Positions 15,559 through 22,886 of a DNA stretch of 64,000 nt are shown here, piece after piece. This DNA comes from Pseudomonadota bacterium (GTDB lineage Bacteria; Pseudomonadota; Gammaproteobacteria; Steroidobacterales; Steroidobacteraceae). The stretch lies in NCBI GenBank assembly GCA_018241445.1, contig JAFEDT010000003.1, forward strand, positions 62,001-126,000. The letters run 5' to 3'. The translations under genes and the position numbers were made by a program. Below the pieces are notes generated by a model. That model was not told the DNA's origin, did not search any database, and saw only the letters and a program-made list of their open reading frames with translations. Every line of letters starts with the position of its first letter. The first letter of the stretch is position 1.

Positions 15559-16737
15559 ATGCCGCCTGGAACGAAGATACAGCGTCGCCGCGGGGCGGGC
15601 CACGGATCGCCGCTGCGCACCGGCGCATGGCGGCGCGCAGCGCTGGCCGGCGCCGCGCTGGCTGCCTGCCTTGGCACCGCTGGTTGCCAGCGCCACGACG
15701 CCGGCCAGCCGGAAGAGAAGGTACTGCACGTCTACAACTGGGCCGACTACATCGGCAAGACGACGATCGAGGAATTCGAGCGCCGCACCGGCATCAAGGT
15801 CGTCTACGACACCTACGATTCCGACGAGACGCTGGAAGCGAAGATGATGGCCGGGGACTCCGGCTATGACGTCGTCAGCACCTCGACCGATTTCTTCTCG
15901 CGCCAGATCCGCGCCGGCATCTACCGCCCGCTGGACCGCAAGCTGCTGCCCAACTGGAAGAACCTGGATCCGGCGGCCCTCGCTGCCGAGGAGCACGCGG
16001 ACCCCGGCAACCGCTACGCCATGCCGTACCTGCACCATGTCAACGGCTTCAGCTACAACGTCGACATGATCCGCGCGCGCATGCCCGATGCCCCGGTGGA
16101 CAGCCTGGACATGCTGTTCAAGCCGCAGGTGGTGCGACGCTTCGTCGACTGCGGCGTCACCCTGGTCGATGGCGCCGAGGACGTGCTGCAGCTGGCGCTC
16201 AACTACCTGGGACTGGATCCCAACAGCAAAAGCCCACAGGACTATGCGCGCGCGGAACAACTGCTGGACGCGGTGCGCCCGTACATCAAGGCTTTCGATT
16301 CCTCGGAGTACATGAACGGCCTGGCAAACGGCGAATTCTGCCTCTCGATGTCCTGGTCGGCCGACTACTCGGTCATGCAGGCGCGGGCGCGGCACCTGAA
16401 CCTGCCGATTCACCTGGCCTTCACCATTCCGAAAGAGGGGGCCAACGAAGCCTTCGACGCGCTGCTGATCCCGGCCGACGCACCCCATCCGCTGGCGGCA
16501 CACCGGTTTCTTAACTTCATCCTGGAACCGCGGGTGATCGCCGCCATCACCAATGACATCCATTACGCCAACAACAACCTGGCTTCGCGGCCGTTTGTCG
16601 ACCCGCAGATCCTCAACGACCCCGTGATCTACCTGCCGCGCGAGGTGGAGAAGCGGCTGTATGTAACGCGCGAGGCCGACCCGGCACTGCAGCGCCTGCG
16701 TACGCGCACCTGGATGCGCATCAAGTACGGGAGGTAA
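15559..16737 (+). CDS. PotF/PotD-like polyamine-binding lipoprotein of an ABC transporter
   Basis: 392 residues from ATG 15559 (GGGAG upstream). The N-terminus is a long basic and hydrophobic signal ending in GTAGC, a plausible lipobox, so the protein is probably membrane-anchored rather than free in the periplasm. The mature part starts KVLHVYNWADYIGKTTIEEF, matching the polyamine-contacting YNWxDYI loop of PotF. Later come SMSWSADYSVMQ and EAFDALLIPADAPHPLAAH, aligned with PotF segments that hold the amine-binding aspartates. The substrate is likely a di- or polyamine or related cation. It converges with the permease genes: its stop is 2 bp from that of the PotC-like gene. Confidence 0.85.
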   Translation: MPPGTKIQRRRGAGHGSPLRTGAWRRAALAGAALAACLGTAGCQRHDAGQPEEKVLHVYNWADYIGKTTIEEFERRTGIKVVYDTYDSDETLEAKMMAGDSGYDVVSTSTDFFSRQIRAGIYRPLDRKLLPNWKNLDPAALAAEEHADPGNRYAMPYLHHVNGFSYNVDMIRARMPDAPVDSLDMLFKPQVVRRFVDCGVTLVDGAEDVLQLALNYLGLDPNSKSPQDYARAEQLLDAVRPYIKAFDSSEYMNGLANGEFCLSMSWSADYSVMQARARHLNLPIHLAFTIPKEGANEAFDALLIPADAPHPLAAHRFLNFILEPRVIAAITNDIHYANNNLASRPFVDPQILNDPVIYLPREVEKRLYVTREADPALQRLRTRTWMRIKYGR

Positions 16738-16739
16738 GG

Positions 16740-17570
16740 CTAGCGCTCCGCCAGCCGCGCCTCCATCTCGCGGCGCTGCTGGCCGCGGCTCATCAGGTAA
16801 CCGGCGACAAGCACGCAGGCGCCGACCGCGCACACTATCAGGCTCGCCAGGGCGTTGACGTCGGGACTGACGCCCAGTTTCACCTTGGAATAGATGATCA
16901 TCGGGAGCGTACTGGCCCCGGGGCCGGCCACGAAGCTGGAGATCACCAGGTCATCCAGCGACAGCGTGAAGCACAGCAGCCAGCTGGAGATCAACGCCGG
17001 GGCGATGATCGGCAGCGTCACATCGATGAAGGCGCGCGCCGGCCCGGCACCCAGGTCCTGCGCCGCCTCTTCCAGTGAGCGGTCGGCGGCCTGCAGCCGC
17101 GACTGCACCGTGATGGTGACGTAGGCGGTGCAAAACGTGACATGCGACAGCACGATGGTCAGGTAGCCGCGGTGCGGCCAGCCGAAGAACTGCAGCATCG
17201 ACACGAACAGCAGCAGCTGCGTGATGCCAGTGATGATCTCCGGCATGACCAGCGGCGCATTGACCATGCCGGTCAGCAGCATGCGGCCCGGAAAGCGCCG
17301 CATGCGCACCAGCGCGATGGCCGCCAGCGTGCCCAGCAGCAGCGCGACGCTGGAGGCCGACGCCGCCACTTCCACCGACAGCAGCGCCGCGTCCAGCAGC
17401 TGGCGGTTTTCCAGCAGTTTGCCGTACCACGCAGTGGAGAAGCCGCCCCAGACGTTGACCAGCGGCGAGGCGTTGAAGGAGAAGGCGATCAGGACCACGA
17501 TGGGCAGGTACAACAGCGCTATGCCCGTGAACAGCACGGTCAGCAGGCCCGCGGGTGCACGCCGTTCCAC
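16740..17570 (-). CDS. PotC/PotI-like ABC transporter permease
   Basis: 276 residues from GTG 17570, four bases after the stop of the PotB-like gene. Six hydrophobic segments; the EAA loop that docks the ATPase reads LEEAAQDLGAGPARAFIDVT. LVMPEIITGITQLLLF and FTLSLDDLVISSFVAGPG are standard for the second permease of spermidine/putrescine transporters. A reading extended to 17696 overlaps the upstream gene in another frame and is not protein-like. Co-transcribed with the PotB-like gene and probably assembled with the PotF-like lipoprotein and the ATPase at 27283. Confidence 0.85.
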   Translation of the reverse strand: MERRAPAGLLTVLFTGIALLYLPIVVLIAFSFNASPLVNVWGGFSTAWYGKLLENRQLLDAALLSVEVAASASSVALLLGTLAAIALVRMRRFPGRMLLTGMVNAPLVMPEIITGITQLLLFVSMLQFFGWPHRGYLTIVLSHVTFCTAYVTITVQSRLQAADRSLEEAAQDLGAGPARAFIDVTLPIIAPALISSWLLCFTLSLDDLVISSFVAGPGASTLPMIIYSKVKLGVSPDVNALASLIVCAVGACVLVAGYLMSRGQQRREMEARLAER

Positions 17571-17574
17571 GCTC

Positions 17575-18465
17575 TTAAGCCTCCAGCTCGCGCACGTGGT
17601 AGTACTGGTATACCGCGATCGGCCCGGCCAGCAGCAGCAGGAAGGCGATTGCCACCGCCGAGGCGACCGGCCAGTCGTGGTTGCCGAAGAACTCATCCCA
17701 CAGCACGCGGCCGATCATGAGGTTGTCGGCTCCGCCCAGAAGCGATGGAATCACGAACTCCCCGACCGCCGGGATGAACACCAGCATGGAACCTGCGATC
17801 ACTCCCGGCAGGGACAGCGGCAGGGTGATGTCGAAGAAGGCGCGCCACGGCGTGCTGCCCAGGTCGGCCGAGGCTTCCAGCAGCGTCGGGTCGAGCTTCT
17901 CCAGGGTGGCGAACAGCGGCAGCACCATGAACGGCAGGTAGGAGTAGACGATGCCGATGTAGATCGCCAGGCTGGTGCGCATGATGCGCAGCGGGTGATC
18001 GATGACACCCAAGTGCAGCAGCACCGCATTGAGAAAGCCGTTGTCGCGGATGATGCCCTCGAGCGCGTAGACACGCAGCAGGAACGAGGTCCAGAACGGC
18101 AGCATGATCACCAGCAGCAGCAGGTTCTGCATCGACCTGGGGCTGCGCGCGATGGCGTAGGCCATCGGGTAGCCGATCAACAGGCAAATCAGGGTCGAGA
18201 ACAGCGCGGTACGCAACGAATAAAGCCAGGCAACGGCATAGACCTCGTCGCTGACCAGGTAGTGGTAGTTGGCGAGGCTGCCGGTGAATTTCAGGTGGTG
18301 GTCGGCTGTCAGGCTCAACACGTCGGTGAACGGCGGGATGCGCGCAGCAGCTTCCGCGAAGCTGATCTTGAAGGCAAAGCCGAACGGAATCAGGAAAAAT
18401 ACCAGCAGGAACAGCAGCGGTGGCAGGATGATCAGCCAGCGCCCGGGGTGCCAGGAGTTGTTCAT
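17575..18465 (-). CDS. PotB/PotH-like ABC transporter permease
   Basis: 296 residues from ATG 18465. It begins with a strongly hydrophobic segment (LIILPPLLFLLVFFLIPFGF), has TTALFST-type helices and the EAA loop LLEASADLGSTPWRAFFDIT, then LPGVIAGSMLVFIPAVGEFV, all typical of the first permease of polyamine ABC transporters. Its start is 59 bp from the start of the divergent TetR-Rieske fusion gene, so that regulator is a natural candidate to control this unit. The short gap holds a 9-bp direct repeat GCGGTGTCA (18474 and 18517), which may be chance. Confidence 0.85.
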   Translation of the reverse strand: MNNSWHPGRWLIILPPLLFLLVFFLIPFGFAFKISFAEAAARIPPFTDVLSLTADHHLKFTGSLANYHYLVSDEVYAVAWLYSLRTALFSTLICLLIGYPMAYAIARSPRSMQNLLLLVIMLPFWTSFLLRVYALEGIIRDNGFLNAVLLHLGVIDHPLRIMRTSLAIYIGIVYSYLPFMVLPLFATLEKLDPTLLEASADLGSTPWRAFFDITLPLSLPGVIAGSMLVFIPAVGEFVIPSLLGGADNLMIGRVLWDEFFGNHDWPVASAVAIAFLLLLAGPIAVYQYYHVRELEA

Positions 18466-18524
18466 GCGGCGGTGCGGTGTCAATTTCGTTGCGGCGAGGC
18501 GCTAAACTTGCCCGTGGCGGTGTC

Positions 18525-20123
18525 ATGAGTCAACGAATCCCAACCCGCGCATCGGCGGCCGCTGCCGGCGCCTCGCGCCAGCGACAGCGGCTGCGGCTGA
18601 TCGACGCCTGCATTTCGGCGCTGCACCGCTACGGCCCCTCCCGCACCACGGTGGAAAAAGTGGTGGCGCTCGCCGGCCTGTCGCCGGGCATCGTGCGCTT
18701 CTACTTCGCCTCCAAGGCGGCCATGCTGGTCGCCTCGCTGGAGTACCTGGCGGGCGAATTCGAGGCGCGGGTGCTGGTGCCGGTGCGACGCCTGGAACAC
18801 GCGCCGGCGCAGGCGCTGCGCCTGCTGGTAGAGCTGTACGTCGACTCCGACATTGCCAGCCCGCGCAAGGTCTCGGTGTGGTACTCGTTCTGGGGTGAGG
18901 CCAGTTCGCGCCAGGAGTACTACGATATCTGCGGCCGGCGCGACGAGGAGTTCGCGGCGCTGGTACGCGCCCTGATGCGGCGCATGGTGCACGGCAGTGG
19001 CGCCGCGCACCTGGACGCGGACGCCGTGGCGCTGGGACTGATCGGCGTGCTGGAGATGCACTGGCAGGACTTCGCCTTCCGCAATGAATCGGACATCGAT
19101 CGTGCGGCGGCGACGGCGATGTCGCTGGCCTATCTGCGCTCGATATTCCCGCGGCAGTTCGCGCACCGCGGCCGTAACGGCGGCGGGCGCCGCGCGCGCG
19201 CCGCGGTCCCCGCCCGTCGGGCGTCGCTGGGCGCTGCCGCGGACACGAAAGACCGGCTGCCGGCCTGGGCGTACGCGGACGAGGCGCTGCTGGCGCTGGA
19301 GCGTGAGCGGTTGCTGCGCCCGACGTGGCAGCTCGGGGGGCACAAGGGACAGCTGCGCCGCGCCGGGGACTATTTCACGGTGGAACTGGCCGGCGAGCGC
19401 ATTGCGGTGCTGCTCGGGGGGGGCGGCAAGGTGCGCGCGCTGCGCAACGCCTGTCCGCAGCGCCCACATGCACTGTTGCTGCAGCCCCATGGGCACACGG
19501 GCAGGCATCTGGAGTGCACCGTGCATGGCCTCACCTGGAGCCTGGACGGACACGCCGCGGCAAGGCGTGGCGCCGATCTGGCCCGATTCGGTGTCGCCAT
19601 CCACGGTAGCGTGGTGCTGGTGCGGGCGCAGCAGGATGACGGGGAGGTCGCACCGCCACCGGACGGCAACGCCTGGGCGATCCCGTCGGGACCGCAGCGC
19701 GCGCACATCAGCACCCTGGAGGTTGCAGCCGACTGGAAGCTGGTGGTGGAGCAGTGGCTCGAGCGGCCGGACAGCGCCCGACACTTCCTGCCGCCCAACC
19801 AGCTGTTGCTCCACTGGCGCGGCGGTGTGAGCTTTCTGCAGGTGCTGCCGGTCGCGCGCGGCCGCAGCCGCATCCGGCGGCTGGACCTGGTGGCGCGCCG
19901 CGCGGCGGGCGCCACGGGCACGGCGCCGGCCCCCCGCCGGCCACCGGCGCGCCGTGCCTGTGAGCAATGGCTGCTCGGCCAGATTGCACTCGCCGAATCG
20001 ATCCAGGGGGCGCTCGAGGGCGGCGCCGCGCAGGTGGACGCCGGTGCGGCGGGCACGCGCGAACTGCGCAGCTTCCGCGCCGGCATCGCGGCCTTGCTGC
20101 CGGCGGCGGGCGCCGCAGGTTGA
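18525..20123 (+). CDS. TetR (BetI-like) regulator fused to a degenerate Rieske oxygenase domain
   Basis: 532 residues in one uninterrupted frame. Residues 20-75 are a TetR helix-turn-helix (RTTVEKVVALAGLSPGIVRF, then YFASKAAM); 75-215 are a BetI-type ligand domain (VWYSFWGEASSRQEYYDICG). A basic linker (216-240) leads to a Rieske-oxygenase-like part starting LPAWAYADEALLALERERLL, clearly paralogous to the neighbouring oxygenase. The cluster ligands are C310, Q312 (His in active enzymes), C331 and H334. The iron-site segment WLERPDSARHFLPP has D416 and F421 where the oxygenase has both His ligands, and the acidic third ligand appears to be Q481. The domain is also about 100 residues short. This looks like a catalytically dead oxygenase kept as a sensor. 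Divergent from potB, convergent with the intact oxygenase. Confidence 0.85.
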   Translation: MSQRIPTRASAAAAGASRQRQRLRLIDACISALHRYGPSRTTVEKVVALAGLSPGIVRFYFASKAAMLVASLEYLAGEFEARVLVPVRRLEHAPAQALRLLVELYVDSDIASPRKVSVWYSFWGEASSRQEYYDICGRRDEEFAALVRALMRRMVHGSGAAHLDADAVALGLIGVLEMHWQDFAFRNESDIDRAAATAMSLAYLRSIFPRQFAHRGRNGGGRRARAAVPARRASLGAAADTKDRLPAWAYADEALLALERERLLRPTWQLGGHKGQLRRAGDYFTVELAGERIAVLLGGGGKVRALRNACPQRPHALLLQPHGHTGRHLECTVHGLTWSLDGHAAARRGADLARFGVAIHGSVVLVRAQQDDGEVAPPPDGNAWAIPSGPQRAHISTLEVAADWKLVVEQWLERPDSARHFLPPNQLLLHWRGGVSFLQVLPVARGRSRIRRLDLVARRAAGATGTAPAPRRPPARRACEQWLLGQIALAESIQGALEGGAAQVDAGAAGTRELRSFRAGIAALLPAAGAAG

Positions 20124-20177
20124 GGCCGCGTGGCCCGGGATGTGCCGGCCCGGCGCATGCCCGGCGCGGAGTGTCAC

Positions 20178-21371
20178 CTACACCCGGCCCTGCGGCGCAG
20201 GCGCGACTGGTGCGAAGTGCGCCGGCGCCGCGGGCAAGCGTGCCTCGGGAATGCGCTCGCGCAGCAGGTCGTGGAAAACTGCCATGCAGTCCTCCAGCGA
20301 GGAAAGCGGGCCGGGCCGGTAAGCGCCGCTGGCCAGGCCGAGCTGCACGCGGCGGCACAGCTGGCGGTCCTCGCGCTGCACCTCGCGATTTATGCGTGCG
20401 TTGAGATAACGCAGGACACGCATCTCGCGTCGGGAGTCCGGCAGCCCGTAGCACGCGCCGCGCACGGTGCAGCGGCCGGTGCCGTTGGGCAGGACCTGGA
20501 AGAAGTCCATCTGGTCCGGAAAGATGTCGATGCCGAGGTTGGGAATCTGGCTGTAGAAACTCCAGCGACGGCGGTGCTCTTCGGGCAGGTGCTCGATGGG
20601 CAGCCGCGCCAGCAGGCCCTGGTAGGCGCGCTCGCTCCAGCGGGTTGAAGGCTGCTCGCGCAGCCAGCCAATGCCGCGTGCCAGCCCCCCCGGCAGTTTG
20701 CGCTGGTCCTCGTAATCGGGGCGTGACAGTCGATACAACCCGGGGTGGCCGATCGGCACGTGGTAGGACTCCAGGTAGTTGTCCATCGCCACTTTCCAGT
20801 CGCACTCCCAATGCTCCACGTAGCTGCTCAGCAGCTGCATCTCATCGATGCGGTGCGGCGCCAGTTCCGCGGCCACGTCCGCCCACACCTCCCCGAGGCG
20901 CGGCGGATCGCCCACCAGGCACACGAACACGAAGCCGAACACCACGTCGGTGCGCACCGGGTGCAGGCCGAGCGCGGCCCGATCCAGGGACCCGAAGGTA
21001 TTGCGCGCGGTGACCGACTGCAGCTCCCCGCTCAGACGGTAGGACCAGCCGTGATAGGGGCAGGTGATGATGCCCGGGCAGTGGCCGGCACCTTCCAGCA
21101 GACGGGCGCCGCGATGGCGGCAGGAGTTGTGGAAGGCGTCGATGCCGCCACGGGAATTGCGCAGCACGATCACGCTGTCACGGCCCAGGTCGAGGGTGTG
21201 GTAATCACCCGGGCGGGCAAGCTCGCTCACGTGGCACACGATCTGCCAGCTCGGCAGCAGCAGGCGCTCGTACTCCAGCCGCGTCATCTGCGGGTGATCG
21301 TAGACCCACGCCGGTAGTGCGTAGCGCGCGCTCAGGCCGCTTGCGGGCACGGCTGCCAGGGGGGAGTTCAT
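20178..21371 (-). CDS. Rieske [2Fe-2S] non-heme iron oxygenase alpha subunit
   Basis: 397 residues from ATG 21371 (AGGAGG upstream). Rieske ligands C84, H86 (CRHRG), C104 and H107 (CPYHGW); catalytic domain with DWKVAMDNYLESYHVPIGHP placing iron ligands at H204 and H209, and an acidic ligand in NREVQREDRQL. All active-site features are intact, unlike the fused paralogue. It resembles the betaine/carnitine/stachydrine class of Rieske oxygenases more than ring-hydroxylating ones, but the substrate is unknown and no reductase gene is nearby. Divergent from the aminotransferase operon over a 160-bp region with two palindromes, so the two units are probably switched together. Confidence 0.8.
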   Translation of the reverse strand: MNSPLAAVPASGLSARYALPAWVYDHPQMTRLEYERLLLPSWQIVCHVSELARPGDYHTLDLGRDSVIVLRNSRGGIDAFHNSCRHRGARLLEGAGHCPGIITCPYHGWSYRLSGELQSVTARNTFGSLDRAALGLHPVRTDVVFGFVFVCLVGDPPRLGEVWADVAAELAPHRIDEMQLLSSYVEHWECDWKVAMDNYLESYHVPIGHPGLYRLSRPDYEDQRKLPGGLARGIGWLREQPSTRWSERAYQGLLARLPIEHLPEEHRRRWSFYSQIPNLGIDIFPDQMDFFQVLPNGTGRCTVRGACYGLPDSRREMRVLRYLNARINREVQREDRQLCRRVQLGLASGAYRPGPLSSLEDCMAVFHDLLRERIPEARLPAAPAHFAPVAPAPQGRV

Positions 21372-21433
21372 CACGGGGCCTCCTGTTTGCGCGGCTGCGG
21401 GCCGCCGCCGCGGGCAGCGGCGCGGACACCAGC

Positions 21434-21447
21434 TATATGGCCATATA
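21434..21447. promoter_or_regulatory. Palindrome 1 in divergent oxygenase/aminotransferase promoter
   Basis: Perfect 14-bp palindrome TATATGGCCATATA. It shares the TATATG...CATATA arms with the second palindrome; centre-to-centre distance is 31 bp, about three helical turns, so two dimers could bind one face of the DNA. Probable operator of a TetR-type regulator, most simply the fusion protein encoded at 18525. Confidence 0.6.
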
Positions 21448-21462
21448 ATTTTACCCCATAAC

Positions 21463-21480
21463 TCTATATGCGCATATAGA
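21463..21480. promoter_or_regulatory. Palindrome 2 in divergent oxygenase/aminotransferase promoter
   Basis: Perfect 18-bp palindrome TCTATATGCGCATATAGA, 51 bp before the aminotransferase start. The AT-rich arms stand out sharply from the GC-rich surroundings and would overlap core promoter elements (TATATG, TATAAT-like TATAAT/TATATA words) for both directions. Confidence 0.65.
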
Positions 21481-21531
21481 CCACGGCCGGGCGCGGTGCT
21501 ACCGTGGGCGCACTGGCGAGGCGGGGGGTCC

Positions 21532-22866
21532 ATGAGCAGAACACTCGAGCGCAATCAGCAGCATTTCCGCCGTGCCGTGACGCGGCTGCCACTCGGGGTT
21601 GCCTCCAACTTCCGCTACTGGGGCGAGGATCGCACCATCTACGTGCGCCGCGGGCGCGGCGCGCGCATCACGGACCTGGACGGCAACGTCTACGTCGATT
21701 ACCGCATGGGCTACGGGCCCTCGATCCTCGGCTACGCTGACGCCCGCGTCGATGCGGCTGCGCGCGCCGGCATGGAAGTCGGCGGTGTGTTCGCGCTGTC
21801 GACCGAGGCGGAATTCCGGGTTGCCGAGCGCATCGCCTCCATGGTGCCGGCGGCGCAGCTGGTGCGCTTCTCCAACTCCGGCACCGAGGCGGTGATGGCG
21901 GCGCTGCGCCTGGCACGCGCCTGGACCGGGCGCGACGACTACGTGATTCTCGAGGGGGGGTACCACGGCCTGTTCGACGCCGCCATGTGGTACACGCCGA
22001 TGGAGAAGTGGCAGCAGCGCGGCGAGCCGCAGGTCCAGCCCTACAGCGAGGGCGTGCCGCTGGGCACGCGCCAGTACGCGCACTTCGTGCAGGCCAACGA
22101 CGCCAATCAGCTCGAGGACGTGCTGCGGCGTCACAGCGGGCGGATTGCCGGCCTCTTGATCGAGCCGATCATGGGCAACTGCCTGGGGATCGCAGCCGAG
22201 CCGGCCTACCTGCGCGCGGCTCGCGAGCTGTGCGATCGCTACGGCGTGGTGCTGATCATCGACGAGGTCAAGACCGGGTTTCGCGTGGCGCGCGGCGGCG
22301 TGCAGGAACTCTACGGCGTGCGCGCCGACCTGTGCACCTTCGCCAAGGCCATCGCCAACGGCTACCCGATTTCAGTGCTCGCCGGGCGCGAGGACATCAT
22401 GCGCAAGCTGGGCCGCGGGGTGGCGCACGGCGGCACCTACACGGCGCACCCGGTGTCGCTGGCGGCCGCGGAGTGCACGCTGCAGATCCTGGCCGAGACC
22501 GATGCGCTGGAGCGCATTGCCACCTACGGCACCCGGCTGCGCGAAGGCATGAGCGCGATCCTCAGGGCGCGCGGCATCGCGCACAGTTTCGTGGGCCACC
22601 CATCGATGAGCGGCCTGTATTTCGCGCAACAGCCGCCGCGCAACTACCGCGACTGGAAGGGCAGCGACTACACCTTCTACGACGCCGCGGCACGGGTGCT
22701 GCACGATGAGGGTGTGCTGTGCGAGCCGGATTCGCGCGAGCCGTGGTTTATCAGTGCGGCGCACGATGACTCCTGCCTCGCCGATACACTGCGCGGCTTC
22801 GAGATCGCCGTCGACACCACGCTTGCGGCGCACCCGCCGGCGCGGCCGGCCGGCGTGGCGCGCTAG
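21532..22866 (+). CDS. Class III PLP-dependent aminotransferase (glutamate-1-semialdehyde-aminomutase-like)
   Basis: 444 residues from ATG 21532. Fold type I, subgroup III: ITDLDGNVYVDYRMGYGP, FSNSGTEAVMAALRLARAWT (phosphate cup), VILEGGYHGLFDA, the cofactor aspartate in VVLIIDEVKTGFRVARGG, and the PLP lysine in TFAKAIANGYPISVLAG. The pattern is nearest to glutamate-1-semialdehyde aminomutase relatives, many of which are amine or beta-amino-acid transaminases rather than haem enzymes. In this operon it probably removes or moves a terminal amino group of the imported amine. First gene of the operon; the next gene follows after 20 bp. Confidence 0.85.
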   Translation: MSRTLERNQQHFRRAVTRLPLGVASNFRYWGEDRTIYVRRGRGARITDLDGNVYVDYRMGYGPSILGYADARVDAAARAGMEVGGVFALSTEAEFRVAERIASMVPAAQLVRFSNSGTEAVMAALRLARAWTGRDDYVILEGGYHGLFDAAMWYTPMEKWQQRGEPQVQPYSEGVPLGTRQYAHFVQANDANQLEDVLRRHSGRIAGLLIEPIMGNCLGIAAEPAYLRAARELCDRYGVVLIIDEVKTGFRVARGGVQELYGVRADLCTFAKAIANGYPISVLAGREDIMRKLGRGVAHGGTYTAHPVSLAAAECTLQILAETDALERIATYGTRLREGMSAILRARGIAHSFVGHPSMSGLYFAQQPPRNYRDWKGSDYTFYDAAARVLHDEGVLCEPDSREPWFISAAHDDSCLADTLRGFEIAVDTTLAAHPPARPAGVAR

Positions 22867-22886
22867 CGGCGATCAGCGGGGGCGCG

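Noticed and set aside
18474..18525. Direct repeat GCGGTGTCA twice between potB and the fusion gene
   Set aside because: Nine bases in GC-rich DNA can recur by chance; no symmetry and no second example, so it is not listed as a regulatory site.
18480..20177. Leftward open frame opposite the TetR-Rieske fusion
   Set aside because: Low-complexity Arg/Gln composition, no motifs, while the plus-strand reading has two recognisable domains.
20178..21371. Aromatic-ring dihydroxylating dioxygenase
   Set aside because: No small beta subunit, ferredoxin or cis-diol dehydrogenase gene nearby; the context and sequence class favour an amine or betaine substrate.
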